Shown: positions 1 through 10,656 of the stretch, piece after piece
Numbering within the stretch: position 1 is the stretch's first letter
How the letters are laid out: every line of letters starts with the position of its first letter
Source: Gemmatimonadaceae bacterium
Lineage (GTDB): Bacteria; Gemmatimonadota; Gemmatimonadetes; Gemmatimonadales; Gemmatimonadaceae
NCBI GenBank assembly: GCA_024654005.1
Contig: JANLGX010000371.1
Span: 1-39,984, forward strand
Direction of reading: 5' to 3'
Length of the DNA stretch: 39,984 nucleotides
Made by a program: the position numbers and the translations under genes
The notes under the pieces: generated by a model
What the model was told of the DNA's origin: nothing
Database searches by the model: none
What the model saw: only the letters and a program-made list of their open reading frames with translations

Positions 1-1031
1 GTTCCGGCGTGCTGGGGTATCTCGCGGCCGATCGCGGCCGCCACTCCGCGCAGCTCTTCCATCAGCGCGGCGAACTGCTCGGGATACAGCGACTGCGCGC
101 CGTCGGACAGCGCCCGCTCGGGCTCCGGATGCACCTCGAGCAACAAGCCGTCCGCGCCCGCCGCGAGCGCGGCGCGAGCCATGGGCCCGACCATGTCGCG
201 CAGCCCGGTGCCGTGGCTCGGGTCCGCCACGATCGGCAGGTGCGACAGCTGATGCACGGTCGGTATGGCGGTGAGATCGAGCATGTTGCGGGTGGCCGTG
301 TCGAAGGTGCGCACGCCGCGCTCGCACAGGATCACCTGCGTGTTCCCTTCGGCCAGGATGTACTCCGCGCTCAGCAGCAGATCGTGGATCGTCGCCGCCA
401 TCCCGCGCTTGAGCAGCACCGGCTTGCCGATCCGGCCCACGGTCTTGAGCAGGGAATAGTTCTGCATGTTCCGCGCGCCGATCTGGATGCAGTCGGCGAC
501 CTCGGCCACGAGGTGCGCGCCCTCGTCGTCCATCGCTTCCGTCACGATCGGGAGTCCTGTCTCGCGCTTCGCCAAGGCCAGCAGCTCGAGCCCCTGCTTG
601 CCGAGCCCCTGGAACGAGTACGGCGAGCTGCGCGGCTTGTACGCGCCGCCGCGCAGCGCGCTGGCGCCGGCGTCCCGCACCGCGCGCGCCGCGGCGATGA
701 TCTGCCGCTCGCCCTCGACGGAGCACGGGCCCGCAACGACCGGCGCGGTATCACCACCGAAGGCCACGCCGGGCGCGATCGTCACGATGGTGTTCTCCGG
801 CCGCCATTCGCGCGACACCTGCTTGTACGGCTGGGTGACGTGAATGACCTGCGCGACTCCCGCCAGCGCCTGCAGCCGCGACGAGTTGATCCGCCCGTCG
901 TTGCCGACGATTCCCACGGCGGTCCGCTGCGCCCCGGGCATCGGGCGCGCCGAGTATCCCATCTCCTCGATGATCTCGACGACCCTGTCTATCTCGGCGC
1001 TCGTAGCGCCGTGCTTCATCACAACCAGCAT
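1..1031 (-). CDS. aroF: 3-deoxy-7-phosphoheptulonate (DAHP) synthase, type I-beta, 3' end cut by window
   Basis: First enzyme of the shikimate pathway; condenses phosphoenolpyruvate with erythrose 4-phosphate in the cytoplasm. Translating the minus strand from the ATG at 1031 gives [15 protein letters not shown], a ferredoxin-like N-terminal domain of about 80 residues, then the TIM-barrel with [38 protein letters not shown] and VADPSHGTG, all standard for this family. About 343 codons are present and the family is usually near 340, so only a few C-terminal residues are missing. The N-terminal domain is the allosteric module of the Thermotoga-type enzymes, so aromatic-amino-acid feedback inhibition is likely. 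It lies 52 bp downstream of smc on the same strand. No clear Shine-Dalgarno is seen. Confidence 0.93.
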   Translation of the reverse strand, partial: MLVVMKHGATSAEIDRVVEIIEEMGYSARPMPGAQRTAVGIVGNDGRINSSRLQALAGVAQVIHVTQPYKQVSREWRPENTIVTIAPGVAFGGDTAPVVAGPCSVEGERQIIAAARAVRDAGASALRGGAYKPRSSPYSFQGLGKQGLELLALAKRETGLPIVTEAMDDEGAHLVAEVADCIQIGARNMQNYSLLKTVGRIGKPVLLKRGMAATIHDLLLSAEYILAEGNTQVILCERGVRTFDTATRNMLDLTAIPTVHQLSHLPIVADPSHGTGLRDMVGPMARAALAAGADGLLLEVHPEPERALSDGAQSLYPEQFAALMEELRGVAAAIGREIPQHAG

Positions 1032-1063
1032 TCTATGTCGTTCGCTTCATGTAGTTGTAGTTA

Positions 1064-1080
1064 GCACGCAGCACGCAGCG
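1064..1080. repeat. 2.4 copies of a 7-bp tandem unit (GCACGCA)
   Basis: The short space between aroF and smc contains GCACGCA twice in tandem plus GCG. The 7-bp period matches the larger heptad hairpins elsewhere in the window, but there is no inverted partner here, so it may be chance or a decayed element. Confidence 0.4.
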
Positions 1081-1083
1081 TAG

Positions 1084-4000
1084 TTATGCGACCAACGAAG
1101 CAGTGCTTTCGTCACGCACTTCGCTTTCAGCCGCTCTATCGCCAGTCAGCCTGACGCTCACGAGACTGGAAACCCCCGGCTCCTGCATCGTCACACCATA
1201 CACCGCGTCCGCCGCTTCGGTAGTGGTCCGCGGGTTGTGCGTGATCACGATGAACTGGGTCTTCTTCTTGAACTCGTTCAGCATGCGCACGAAACGGCCG
1301 ATGTTCTGGTCGTCGAGCGGCGCGTCCACTTCGTCCAGCAGGCAGAACGGGCTCGGCTTGTTCAGGAAGATCCCGAACAGCAGCGACAGCGCCACCAGGG
1401 CGCGCTCGCCGCTCGACAGCAGGTGAATGCGTTGCGTCCGCTTGCCGCGCGGCGACGCGTGGATCTCGATGTCGCCCTCCAGCGGCGTGTCGGGATTCTC
1501 CAGCCGCAGGTCGCACTCGCCGCCGCCGAACAGCGTGACGAAGATCCGCTTGAAGTTCTCCCGCACGGCGACGAACGTCGTCAAAAAGAGATCGCGCGCG
1601 GTGACGTCGATCTCGCGGATCGCCTGGTGCAGTGACGCCTTGGCCGACGCGAGATCGGCGCGCTGCGCCGTCAGGAACTCGAGCCGCTTCGACTCCTCGT
1701 CGTGCTCCTCGATGGCCAGCGGGTTCACGGGGCCGAGCGCGTCGGCCTGCTCGCGCAGCGCGGCCGCTTGGGCCCGCAGCTCGTCGTCCGACAGATCCAG
1801 CGGCTCCGCCGACGCCAGCAGCTCGTCGAGCGGCTTCCGCCACTCGATCTCGAGCCGCTCTCGGATGCTCGTCTGCTTGCCCGATAGCTCGCTGTGCCGC
1901 AGCTCCGCGGTGTGCAGCTCCTCGCGCAGCGCGAGCGTGCGGCGGCGAATCTCGTCCAGCTCGTGCTCGGCGCGGGTGAGATCTTCGTCCGCGGTCTTCA
2001 CACCCAGCTCGGCCGCGGCCATCCTGGCCTCGACGTCCCTGTACGTCGCGTCGAGCGCCTCGAGGTCGAGCCGGGACTTGGCGAGCTGCTCCCCGAGGTG
2101 CGCGTCGGACTGCGACAGCGTGGACAGCTCGGTCACCAGCGACTCCACGCGCGTGGACGCGGACGCCAGCTCTTCGTCGAGATGCCGCTCGCGGTCCTGC
2201 GCCACCTGCAACCGCGCCTCGGCCTGCGCCTTCGCCACCTGCGCCCCGGTGCGCCGGTCACGCGCCGCTTCCTGCTTGCGCTCGGCGTCGAGCAGCAGCT
2301 CCCGCGCGGCCGCGATCTCGGCGTCGCGCTCGCTGGTGTGCTCGCGCTGCGCCTGGAGCTGCGTGTCCACGCCCGTCATGCGCTTCGCCAGCTCGCTCCG
2401 ACGCTCGTCGATTCGCGCGCGCACGGCCGCGGCTTCGGCCAGCTCCCGCGCGGCGCGCTGGTGCTGCCGGTGCAGCTCGGAGAAGCGGTCCTCCGCCTGC
2501 CGCGTGTCCCGCGTCGCGGTGGCGACGGCGGCGTTCGCGGTCTCGAGCACGGCCTCGGCGGCCGCGAGCGAGTGCCGCGCCGCGCGTGAGCGCGCCGACG
2601 ATTCAGCGTGTCGCGCGCGAGCTTCGGTGAGCCGGTCGGCCAGCTCGCCCAGCTCGGCTTTGCGCCGCAGCGGACCCGGGCCGGCGAGCGCGCCCGGGAG
2701 CCACACCGCGCCCCGCGCATCCACGAACGCGGTCCCTTCGCCGATCGGCCTCGTGCCGCCGAGCAGCGCGCGCACCCAGCGGTCGGCGGGTGCGACCGGT
2801 GTCACGCTGCGCAGCAGCTCGTCCGCTTCCTGCGACGACGCGGCGTCCGGCGCCCGGTCGGCGGGCAAAAGGAGCAGGGGACCGGGGTTGGTGCGCAGGT
2901 GCCACTCACGCACGGCGTCGGCGACGCCCGCGTCGCGCACGAGCACCGCGTGCACGCCCGCGCCGAGGAATCTCTCCACGAGTCCGGCGGCGGCCGTGCC
3001 CGCGGTGATGAAATCACTGAGCGGTCCGAGAATCGCGCCGGTGCCGAACTGCTCGCGCTCCTCCAGCAGACGCGCGGCCGCGGGCGCGAGCCCGACCCGC
3101 TCGCTCTCGAGCGCCTCCAGCGCGTGCATTCGCGCTTCCATCGTGGTCTGCTCTTCGCCGACGCTCAGCATCTCCGCGCGCGCGAGCGCCTCGGAGTCGC
3201 GCGCGATGTGCACGGACGCCTCCGCTTCGGCGGCGGTAGCTTCGGCCGCGGCGAGCTGCGTGCGCGCAATCTCCAGTCCGTCGCGCGCGGCGTCCATCTC
3301 GCGCTCCAGCCCGCCCGCCGTCTCGCGCAATTGCTGCTCTTCCTGCGATAGCGCCACCAGCCGCTGCTCGATCTCGCCCAGCTCGCGCTCGGCGGCGTCG
3401 CGGTCCAGCGTCAGGCGGTGCAGATGCTCGGAGAGGTCGCGGGCTTTCCGCTCCGCGGCCTCGAGCGACGCGCGCGCGGCCGCGAGCGCGCCGCGAACTT
3501 CTTCCTCCGCGCCGACTTCCTTCTGCACCGCGTCGATCGCTTCGGTGAGATGGTACTCCAGCTGCGCGCGCTCGGCCGCCGACCGCACGCGCTCGGCCGC
3601 TACCCGCTCCGCGACCGCGCCGCCTTCGCGGTGCTCCTGCTCCGCCTTCTCCCGTCGCATGAGCGCGTGCCGCTGGCGCTCCTCGGCGACCATGATCTCG
3701 CGCCGCAGCGAGTCGAGCGCGTCCCGCTGCTCGGTGGCCAGCCGCGTCAGCTCGGCGCGCTGAGCTTCGGTTGCCGCGCGCAGTCCGTGCGCGGCGTCGC
3801 GCGCGGCTTCGGCGCGGGTGACCTCGGCTTCCGCCAGCGGCGCGGCCTCGCGCAGCCCGGCGACTTTCGCGCCGAGGTCGGCGAACTCGCCGTGCCAGGA
3901 CGCCATCTCGCGCGCGGCCAGCGCGATCTCGACCGTGAATCGCCGCTTCGAGATCTCCTCGGCGCGCTCGGCCTTCTTTCGCTGCCGCGCCAGCGACCGC

Positions 4001-4605
4001 ACCTGCGACTGCACTTCGCTCAGCAGATCGTCGAGCCGCGACAGGTCGACCGTGGTCTCCTCTAGGCGCCGCTCGGCGGTGCGCTTGCGGTCGCGGTACA
4101 GACTGACGCCCGCGGCTTCCTCGAACAGCTCGCGGCGCTCGTCGGGCTTGTCGGACAGGAGCGCGTCGATCATGCGCGCTTCGATCACCACGCCGGCGTC
4201 CGCGCCGAGCCCGGTGCCGCGCATCATGTCGTGGATGTCGCGGAGGCGGCACGCCGAGCGGTTGAGGAAGTACTCGCTCTCGCCGGAGCGGCTCAGCCGC
4301 CGCGTGACGACGACTTCGCGGAAGGGGACGTCGAGCCCGCCGTCGTCGTTCTCGAAGTGGAGCGAGACTTCCGCGATGTTGACCGGCCTACGGGCGGACG
4401 AGCCCTGAAAGATCACCTCTTCCATCTTGGCGCCGCGCAGCGCCCGCGCGCGCTGCTCGCCGAGCACCCAGCGCACCGCGTCGGACACGTTGGACTTGCC
4501 GCACCCGTTGGGGCCGACGATCGCGGTCACGCCCGGCTCGAAGCTGAACTCCGTCAGGTTGGCAAACGACTTGAATCCCTGCAACTCGAGCTTGGTCAGC
4601 CGCAC
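1084..4605 (-). CDS. smc: Chromosome segregation protein SMC
   Basis: ATPase of the bacterial condensin that organises and helps segregate chromosomes. Seen: N-terminal head with Walker A GPNGCGKS (residues 31-38); long Ala/Glu/Arg-rich coiled coils; a hinge around residues 500-660; C-terminal head with signature LLSSGE (about 1062-1067), Walker B FCLLDE (about 1087-1092) and the D-loop. At 1173 residues the length is normal. The start is GTG at 4605, and its G is shared with the TAG stop of the upstream gene (TAGTG, 1-bp overlap), so translation is probably coupled. The signature is LSSGE where the family usually has LSGGE. No scpA or scpB gene is in the window. Confidence 0.97.
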   Translation of the reverse strand: MRLTKLELQGFKSFANLTEFSFEPGVTAIVGPNGCGKSNVSDAVRWVLGEQRARALRGAKMEEVIFQGSSARRPVNIAEVSLHFENDDGGLDVPFREVVVTRRLSRSGESEYFLNRSACRLRDIHDMMRGTGLGADAGVVIEARMIDALLSDKPDERRELFEEAAGVSLYRDRKRTAERRLEETTVDLSRLDDLLSEVQSQVRSLARQRKKAERAEEISKRRFTVEIALAAREMASWHGEFADLGAKVAGLREAAPLAEAEVTRAEAARDAAHGLRAATEAQRAELTRLATEQRDALDSLRREIMVAEERQRHALMRREKAEQEHREGGAVAERVAAERVRSAAERAQLEYHLTEAIDAVQKEVGAEEEVRGALAAARASLEAAERKARDLSEHLHRLTLDRDAAERELGEIEQRLVALSQEEQQLRETAGGLEREMDAARDGLEIARTQLAAAEATAAEAEASVHIARDSEALARAEMLSVGEEQTTMEARMHALEALESERVGLAPAAARLLEEREQFGTGAILGPLSDFITAGTAAAGLVERFLGAGVHAVLVRDAGVADAVREWHLRTNPGPLLLLPADRAPDAASSQEADELLRSVTPVAPADRWVRALLGGTRPIGEGTAFVDARGAVWLPGALAGPGPLRRKAELGELADRLTEARARHAESSARSRAARHSLAAAEAVLETANAAVATATRDTRQAEDRFSELHRQHQRAARELAEAAAVRARIDERRSELAKRMTGVDTQLQAQREHTSERDAEIAAARELLLDAERKQEAARDRRTGAQVAKAQAEARLQVAQDRERHLDEELASASTRVESLVTELSTLSQSDAHLGEQLAKSRLDLEALDATYRDVEARMAAAELGVKTADEDLTRAEHELDEIRRRTLALREELHTAELRHSELSGKQTSIRERLEIEWRKPLDELLASAEPLDLSDDELRAQAAALREQADALGPVNPLAIEEHDEESKRLEFLTAQRADLASAKASLHQAIREIDVTARDLFLTTFVAVRENFKRIFVTLFGGGECDLRLENPDTPLEGDIEIHASPRGKRTQRIHLLSSGERALVALSLLFGIFLNKPSPFCLLDEVDAPLDDQNIGRFVRMLNEFKKKTQFIVITHNPRTTTEAADAVYGVTMQEPGVSSLVSVRLTGDRAAESEVRDESTASLVA

Positions 4606-5900
4606 TAAAGAGTTCTCCCTTTCCGGTATACCAGCAGCGATCGAATTCCCGCTGAGCTCAACGAGTCCTGCAACACCGCCGCGTCGGCCGGCGCGGCGAA
4701 TGCCCCGGCGTACACGAGCGCGGTTCCCTCCGGCTGCAGCAGCGCGTAGACCGGCAGCCCGCGAGCCAGATATTTCTGCAGCGCGCCCGGGACACCACCG
4801 GCCGTGGTCACGCTGTCCACGAGGAGCGCGAACGGCACGCGCACCACGAACCCCGCGGACTCGGCGACGACCCGCGAGCGGCGAACAGCGACGAGCAGCG
4901 AATCAGCGCTCCGGATTTCAGGGTATGCGCCTCCGACGACACGATACCAGGTGATTCGATCGGGCCCCACGGGCACCGGCGAGATCGTTCCGGCCGGGAC
5001 TGCTTTCAGCTTCTCGCGCAGCTCAAAGTTAGCACCTTCGAGGGTATTTGCCGCGAGAAATTCCACCGCGTAGGCCGATGCCATAGCCGAGTCGCGAGGG
5101 TTGCCCACGAGCACGCTGTCGGGCGCCGGCGGCGCGGGGACGGCGAGCGGCACGCTCACGCGTGGCGCGGCGTTCTCCGAGCTGGGCGCCGACTGGGTGA
5201 TGAGGAACGTCGTCACTGCCAGGACGAGCACCAGCGCCGCCAGGCCCGCCGACGCATACGCGCGCGGCGACAGCCCCGCGGGCAGCAACCGCTCGTCCTC
5301 CATGGGGATCTCGCGTGTGGGGCGGTGCCGCTTCGGCAGTGGCGGGCTGTCCGGCGACGGGATCCGCTTGAGGACGAGGAATTGCGGCGGCGGATTCACC
5401 AGCGCCTTGCCGACGACGACCGCGCCGTCGACGCTCTCGACCAGCTTCCGCAGCCCCGGGGCGGCGGCCGACGCCACGATCAGCAGCAGCGAGCCGTGCT
5501 TGCGGAATTTGCGCGCGAGAGCCAGCCAGCGCGTGCTCTCGTACACGCCGTCCTGGCGCACGTCGTCAGTCCCGCTGGGGAGGACGAACAGCCGGGACGA
5601 TCCGGCGACCGGGCGCTCGAGCCGCGCGAACGACACGCCGTACAGGATCGCTTCCGTCACCCCGTCGAAGTTCCAGTCTCCCAGCAGGGCCTGGATCGGA
5701 CGAACGTCGCCGCTCAGGTCGGCGATGGTGACCTTGCGACGCTCGGCTGCCGTGCGCGCCATCCCGAGCGCGACCTCGGCGGCGACTTCATCGGTCTCGC
5801 CGCAGACGACCACGGCGTGGAAGCCGTCCACCACGAAGGCGAACGCGCTGCCGGCCTCGTCCCAGCTTCGGCCGGAACGCCGGCCGCGCAACGCGCTCAA
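4605..5900 (-). CDS. Membrane protein with degenerate ParA/BY-kinase-like domain and SPOR-like C-terminus
   Basis: No confident family name. Residues about 20-170 read like the nucleotide-binding fold of CpsD/ParA proteins: a strand, the turn CGETDEV where a Walker A would be, [16 protein letters not shown] like the 'DADLRRPSLHRLLG' region, then FVLPSGT and a [10 protein letters not shown] strand. The P-loop Lys and Ser/Thr are absent, so ATP binding is unlikely (inference). A basic linker leads to one membrane helix (214-236). The periplasmic part ends in two repeats resembling SPOR domains, which bind denuded peptidoglycan in known cases. It starts at TTG 5900, with a 4-bp TTGA overlap with the gene before, and ends 1 bp into smc. 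This context suggests a role in envelope or division linked to chromosome segregation. Confidence 0.72.
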   Translation of the reverse strand: MSALRGRRSGRSWDEAGSAFAFVVDGFHAVVVCGETDEVAAEVALGMARTAAERRKVTIADLSGDVRPIQALLGDWNFDGVTEAILYGVSFARLERPVAGSSRLFVLPSGTDDVRQDGVYESTRWLALARKFRKHGSLLLIVASAAAPGLRKLVESVDGAVVVGKALVNPPPQFLVLKRIPSPDSPPLPKRHRPTREIPMEDERLLPAGLSPRAYASAGLAALVLVLAVTTFLITQSAPSSENAAPRVSVPLAVPAPPAPDSVLVGNPRDSAMASAYAVEFLAANTLEGANFELREKLKAVPAGTISPVPVGPDRITWYRVVGGAYPEIRSADSLLVAVRRSRVVAESAGFVVRVPFALLVDSVTTAGGVPGALQKYLARGLPVYALLQPEGTALVYAGAFAAPADAAVLQDSLSSAGIRSLLVYRKGRTL

Positions 5901-7354
5901 GGCTCCCCTTCGTAAACCCAGTAGGGGCGGCCCGACTCGCGGCCCACGCGCTCGGCTTCCGCGCGGAGCGCGAACGGCCCGGCGATGACGCGGTACACGC
6001 GCGTGCCCGCGGTCTGCGTGGCGACCACTCTGACGGACGAGCTGCGCAAGGATATCTCGCGCGCCGCGGCGATCGCCGCGTCCTCGGACAGCATCGCCGC
6101 GAACGACACCGTGTAGCCGACGGGTGCCGGCGGGGGAGGCCGCGGCGCGGGCTCGCCGGTCCGCGGTGGCGGGGCGGAATCCACCGGCGGCGGCGCGACC
6201 GAGTCGATCAGCAGCGTCTCGGGCTGGGTGAAATCCACCGGCCGGTCGAGCCCCGCGGGGCGCGCGCGGAATCCGTTCCAGGACGTGAAATACCAGAAAT
6301 CCCGACCGCCGCCCTTGACAGTCCGCACGGACTGCAGCGATTCGGGCTCGACGATCTCGACGTCGGCGCCTCGCAGCGTGACCACGGCGCCATCGGGAGC
6401 TACCGTCGGAAGATCACTCTTCCACTCGGTCTCGGCGCTGCCGATGAGCCGGTTCGTGCCGACGGCGATCATCCACGCCGAGTCGCCGGACGCGGGCCGG
6501 ACAAGGAGATAACGGCCGAGGGGATCCATGCGCAGCTCGCGCGGCCGCGCGGGCAGCTTGATGGTCTCGGTCAGTCTTCCGCTGTACCTGTCGATGACGC
6601 TCACTACTTCCGCGTCACGGTTGGCCACGTAGATGCGGTCGCCGCTCGGCGTGGGCGCGACGGCGATCACCGGCGAGCGAAAGCGGACGCTGCGCGCGAC
6701 TGAGAGATCGCGGCCGGCGATTCCGATGAGCGCGGTGTCGGTCATGAAGTAAACGCGGTCGCCGATCTGGTTGCGCACCGCGGTCCCGGCGGCCGGCAGG
6801 TACGCGGTGTCGAGCAGCGTCGTGTCGGGGGCGCGCATCCGCCAGACCGTGGTGCGTCCGCCCTCGCGCGCGGTGACGATGAGCGAGCCGTCCGGCTGCG
6901 GGATCACGGATCGCGGCGCTGCGGGAGGGGTGAAATCCCAGTCGCCGGCGGGAGTGAACCGGCGAACGCGCGGGCCGTCCACCGCGTAGATCGCGTTGCC
7001 GTCGGCGGAAGAGATTGAGGTGAGCTTGCCGCGCGACGCGATGGACACGCGTGCGAGCCGGAGGTCGAGCCGGGCGGGATTTCCGCTCGCCGTGACGAAG
7101 GAGAGCAGCCCGGCTTCCGGATCGAACGCGAGCGCGCGGTCGATCGCGCTTACCGACGGCCCGCGCCACACGACGGAATCGAGCGCTGGATAGACGTACC
7201 CGCGCGCGGCGCCGCCGGTGCGGGGGATGCGGAGCACGATCGGGTCGGGACCGCGCATGGTCCCGTTGGAGCGCTCGGTCGCGGGGCGGGGCTCGCGGTC
7301 GCCGCATGCCGCCACGAGGAGCGCGACGGCCAGGACCGATGTGTGGCTTCTCAA
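5897..7354 (-). CDS. Lipoprotein with beta-propeller repeats and C-terminal SPOR domain
   Basis: A 485-residue exported lipoprotein: the signal peptide ends in lipobox LVAAC (Cys17). Residues about 60-370 contain repeated blade-like segments, including VISVIDRYSGRL-type YVTN/PQQ-like motifs (seen as VVSVIDRYSGRLTETIKLP). A Pro-rich linker (about 385-410) precedes a SPOR-type domain starting at YTVSFAAM and ending with RVIAGPFALRAEAERV. SPOR domains bind glycan strands at division sites in characterised proteins. The start is TTG at 7354, chosen because it gives the signal peptide directly; a heptad hairpin begins 3 bp upstream and no Shine-Dalgarno is visible. It overlaps the next gene by 4 bp (TTGA), making it first of a four-gene unit ending in smc and aroF. 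Its ligand is unknown. Confidence 0.8.
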   Translation of the reverse strand: MRSHTSVLAVALLVAACGDREPRPATERSNGTMRGPDPIVLRIPRTGGAARGYVYPALDSVVWRGPSVSAIDRALAFDPEAGLLSFVTASGNPARLDLRLARVSIASRGKLTSISSADGNAIYAVDGPRVRRFTPAGDWDFTPPAAPRSVIPQPDGSLIVTAREGGRTTVWRMRAPDTTLLDTAYLPAAGTAVRNQIGDRVYFMTDTALIGIAGRDLSVARSVRFRSPVIAVAPTPSGDRIYVANRDAEVVSVIDRYSGRLTETIKLPARPRELRMDPLGRYLLVRPASGDSAWMIAVGTNRLIGSAETEWKSDLPTVAPDGAVVTLRGADVEIVEPESLQSVRTVKGGGRDFWYFTSWNGFRARPAGLDRPVDFTQPETLLIDSVAPPPVDSAPPPRTGEPAPRPPPPAPVGYTVSFAAMLSEDAAIAAAREISLRSSSVRVVATQTAGTRVYRVIAGPFALRAEAERVGRESGRPYWVYEGEP

Positions 7355-7357
7355 AGT

Positions 7358-7452
7358 GCTATTGGCTGTTGGCTGTTAGCTGGTGGCTTGATCCATGAGC
7401 CGACAGCGAAACAAACATTGCCAACAGCCAATAGCCAATAGCCAACAGCTGC
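7358..7452. repeat. Heptad inverted repeat A1 (GCTGTTG/GCTATTG units)
   Basis: The left arm (7358-7387) carries GCTATTG, GCTGTTG, GCTGTTA and GCTGGTG. The right arm (7418-7452) carries the complement, GCCAACA GCCAATA GCCAATA GCCAACA. The loop is about 30 nt. The element fills the whole gap between two minus-strand genes: it ends one base before the upstream gene's stop codon and begins 3 bp from the downstream TTG start. It can form a large hairpin in RNA of either strand; no T-run marks it as a classical terminator. Confidence 0.85.
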
Positions 7453-10400
7453 CTAAAAGCTTGGCCCCAGCGAGAACGTCCAGTTCCCCTTCCTATCGGG
7501 CCGTGAGAGCGGGATCGCGTAATCGAAGCGGATCACTGCCAGGCCGAACAGGTTCATGCGCACGCCCGCCCCCCAGCTCGTCATCGGGACGCGGTGAATC
7601 TGGTAGTCGTAGTCGTCCGGCTTGCTGAGCGACACCTGCTGCCCCTTGGTCCACGCCAGGCCGGCGTCGTAAAACACGACCGCGTCGAGCGGAGGGAGCC
7701 CGAAGCTCGATCCGATGTCGAACCGCCGGATCAGCGGAAAGCGGAACTCGGCGTTGGCGACGATCACGCGGCTCCCGACCAGCTCGGCCGTGCTGCAAGC
7801 GCTGCTCGCGCGTCCGGCCACGCCCGTGCCAAGGAACTCGTTGCACTCCGCCATGCCGCCGTAGAAGTTCGCCCGGTCGTACCCGCGCACGAAGTCGGGC
7901 CGCCCGATGTATTTCGGGAAAAGGTCTTCATCACGTCCCGTCGCCACCGCGCCCAGCAGCCGGGTCGCGAACGTCAGCGTGTTGGGAATGATCGGGAGGT
8001 AGCCGCGGGCATCGGCCAGGTAGTCCATCCGCTGGACGGAACCGAAGCTCGGCGTCAGCTCGAGCCGCATGCGCTTGCCGGTCAGCGGGCCGGTGTAGCC
8101 GAAGAACGCGTTGTCCGTGACGAAGGCGATAGCAGGCGAGAAGTAGTTGAGGCTCGGCGCCTTGTCCACGGTCTCGAGGAGCGGCGAGCCCACGAAGCCG
8201 CCCGGGAAGATGTCGTACTGGAAGACGAAAATCTCGCGGGAGATGCTGTTGAACTGCGCGCCCAGCTCGAACCGCGTGAACCGGTTCAGGGGATACATCG
8301 AGTTGGCGAAGATGTTCTTCTGGACGAACCGGCCGAACAGCTGCTGCACGGTGAAGCCACCGGTTTCCTCATTGTCGCGGAGCTGCGCGTTGGTCAGCGG
8401 CAGGATCAATGGCTGGAGGTAAGCTCCCGTCGCATATTGCAGCCTGCGGCTCATGTTGGTGTACGCGAGAAATCCGCTCGCGTCCTGCAGCCGGCCGTTC
8501 ACGTTCGCCGACGCGGCAATCTGGTGGTTCCCCAGCAGATCGCTGAAGATGATCGTCGTCCCGCCGGCGAACCCGCTCGAGCCCATGTAGTTCGGCGTAT
8601 AGCCGATGTCGGTCTGCGCTATGTAGTCGGCGCGGAATGCCGGCTTGTACTTGTATTCCTTGAAGCGCGTGATGTCGGGCAGCGCGGCTTCGGGCTGCGC
8701 GATCAGCTCGCTGATACTGGCCGGCCTGTCTTCGGCCTCGATCTCGGTCGCGCTGAGCCGCGCCGACGCCCGCGATCCCTCAGGAGCGCGATATACCGAG
8801 CTCTGATCCGGACGCGCGGGCTCCTCGACGACCGGGACCGGCGTCACCGGAGTCGCGGCGGCCGGAGCGCGCGCGGCGGCGCGGAACGGCTCGCCGCGCA
8901 GCGAGCGCGGATTCGTGACCGTCCAGACGCTGTAATCGCCGTTCTCGTAGTACACCATCGCCAGCCGGTCCGCCTGCCGCGCCCAGGAGATCGCGGGGCT
9001 GTACTCGGTGATGGCGTTGACGCCCGAGACGACGTTGGTGAGCTGGTAGTGCGTCGCGCTGCCCACCTCGTACAGGAACACGTTCGGGATCCCGGTGCGG
9101 TCCGATATGAACGCGATGGACTGGCCGTCGGGCGACCACTGCGGGTTCAGGTTGTGTCCCGCCTGTCCGGCGAGGAGCGTCACCTCGCCCGAAGCGAGGT
9201 CCAGCATGCTCATCCGCCACCCGCCAAGGCGCAGTATGTCGAGATCCAGGACGCCGCGCTCCGACGCGAACACGACGCGAGTCCCGTCGGGCGACCAGGA
9301 CGGCTGCAGATCGCCGTACTTGTCGTTGGTGAGCTGGCGGAAGTTCTTGCCGTCCACGTCCACCATGTACAGGTCGGTGATCCCGCCGCGCGCGCCGCTG
9401 AACACGAGCCGGCGGTCGTCGGGCGACCACGACGGGCTCATCGCGCCGTCGATCGGCAGGTCGATCCGCTTCAACGTGCGCTGGTTGCGCACGTCGATGA
9501 TGTACAGCACGTCCTTGCCCTGGCGCTGGCCGGTGAAGGCGAGCCGGGTGCCGTCGTTGGAAAAGCTGCTCTGCGAGTACAGCAGCCGCAGCTCCTCGAA
9601 GTTCGGGTTGGTCGTGCTCTGCACCAGCTTCTTGATGCGCTTGCCGGTGACGCCGTCGCCGAGCCACAGATCTATGAAGTAATCGCCGCGCTTCGGGTCG
9701 CCGTTGGCGAGAAACGCGATGTACTTGCCGTCGGGCGAGAGCGCGGGCGCGAGGAAGATCTCGCCGCGCGTGTTCCGCGGAGTGAGCAGCGGGGTGGCGA
9801 AGGCGCTCGGCCGGTTGAGCGTGGAGACCGTGGGCATATACTTGGTCTGCATCGCCTCCCGCCACTCGTCGCTGAGCTGCTCGGTGGAGATGCCGAGCTC
9901 GCGCCGGAACGCGCGCTCCACGCCGATGGTGGTGATCGCCTGCAGCAGCTCGCCGATGGCTTCGTCGCCGAAACGCTGGCCGATGTACTGCCAGACCGCT
10001 TCACCGAAGCGGTACGGGAAGTACTTATCCGGGCGCTCGGTCATCTGCGCGATGGTCGGCAGCGTGCCGTTGACGACGGCGTCGCGGATCCACGCCGACG
10101 TCAGCGGGTGCTCCGGGCCGATCGACAGGTACTCGGCCATTCCTTCCATGAGCCAGAGCGGGGGGTCCGCCCGCTGGAGCCGCTCGATGCCCTGGCCGGC
10201 CTTGCCGCGCGCAAAGATGTCGTACTGGAACGAGTGGGTCAGCTCGTGCGCGAGGACGTGCTCGAAGCTGCGGTAGTCGCCCGTGAACGGCAGGAGCAGG
10301 CGATGGCGGCCCGCCTCCGTGACTCCGCCCACTCCCTCGCCCAGGTCGCCCGTGACGTTGTTCTGCCCGAAATCGGAGCGGGATGCGAAGAGAATGATCG

Positions 10401-10656
10401 GCTTCTTCTCGCGGAACTGGTGGCCGAGCACCCGCGACAACCGCTCGTACGCCCGCTCGGCCATTCTGGCCGCGTCGGTGATGGCGGTCTCTTCCTCGGG
10501 GTAGAAATGGATCGTGAAGTGCTCCGTCTCCAGCACCCGCCAGCGGAAATGGCGGTACTGCACCTGGTTCTGCCCGAAGTACTGCTGGGCGGGAAGGGAC
10601 GTGGCCGCGGCGGCCAGCGCGACGGTCGCAAGCGCGAGAGTAAGTCTCAGTCTCAT
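7453..10656 (-). CDS. Secreted metalloprotease-like / TolB-type propeller / outer-membrane barrel protein
   Basis: 1067 residues with signal peptide (1-24, ending LPAQQ). Domain order: gluzincin-type peptidase (about 35-270) with HELTH at 137-141 and the downstream EGMAEY glutamate expected as third zinc ligand; a PD40/TolB-like beta-propeller (about 290-600) with repeated 'WSPDG' blades (SPSWSPDDRRLVFSG, QPSWSPDGTRVVFAS, NPQWSPDGQSIAFIS); an Ala/Pro linker; then an approximately 380-residue C-terminal region of alternating beta strands ending in Phe, like the bacterial surface antigen (Omp85/BamA-type) barrel. This suggests an outer-membrane protein carrying a protease and propeller outside or in the periplasm (inference). 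The ATG start at 10656 overlaps the rsfS stop by 4 bp (ATGA). Substrate unknown. Confidence 0.82.
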   Translation of the reverse strand: MRLRLTLALATVALAAAATSLPAQQYFGQNQVQYRHFRWRVLETEHFTIHFYPEEETAITDAARMAERAYERLSRVLGHQFREKKPIILFASRSDFGQNNVTGDLGEGVGGVTEAGRHRLLLPFTGDYRSFEHVLAHELTHSFQYDIFARGKAGQGIERLQRADPPLWLMEGMAEYLSIGPEHPLTSAWIRDAVVNGTLPTIAQMTERPDKYFPYRFGEAVWQYIGQRFGDEAIGELLQAITTIGVERAFRRELGISTEQLSDEWREAMQTKYMPTVSTLNRPSAFATPLLTPRNTRGEIFLAPALSPDGKYIAFLANGDPKRGDYFIDLWLGDGVTGKRIKKLVQSTTNPNFEELRLLYSQSSFSNDGTRLAFTGQRQGKDVLYIIDVRNQRTLKRIDLPIDGAMSPSWSPDDRRLVFSGARGGITDLYMVDVDGKNFRQLTNDKYGDLQPSWSPDGTRVVFASERGVLDLDILRLGGWRMSMLDLASGEVTLLAGQAGHNLNPQWSPDGQSIAFISDRTGIPNVFLYEVGSATHYQLTNVVSGVNAITEYSPAISWARQADRLAMVYYENGDYSVWTVTNPRSLRGEPFRAAARAPAAATPVTPVPVVEEPARPDQSSVYRAPEGSRASARLSATEIEAEDRPASISELIAQPEAALPDITRFKEYKYKPAFRADYIAQTDIGYTPNYMGSSGFAGGTTIIFSDLLGNHQIAASANVNGRLQDASGFLAYTNMSRRLQYATGAYLQPLILPLTNAQLRDNEETGGFTVQQLFGRFVQKNIFANSMYPLNRFTRFELGAQFNSISREIFVFQYDIFPGGFVGSPLLETVDKAPSLNYFSPAIAFVTDNAFFGYTGPLTGKRMRLELTPSFGSVQRMDYLADARGYLPIIPNTLTFATRLLGAVATGRDEDLFPKYIGRPDFVRGYDRANFYGGMAECNEFLGTGVAGRASSACSTAELVGSRVIVANAEFRFPLIRRFDIGSSFGLPPLDAVVFYDAGLAWTKGQQVSLSKPDDYDYQIHRVPMTSWGAGVRMNLFGLAVIRFDYAIPLSRPDRKGNWTFSLGPSF

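Noticed and set aside
1427-3763. A 778-residue plus-strand open frame rich in Ser, Ala and Arg
   Set aside because: It is exactly antisense to smc, and its composition is what GC-rich codon bias gives in the complementary frame; smc is unmistakable.
7358-7452. The heptad hairpins as ordinary rho-independent terminators
   Set aside because: Stems are long and AT-mixed, and no T-run follows on either strand, so classical intrinsic termination is not supported.
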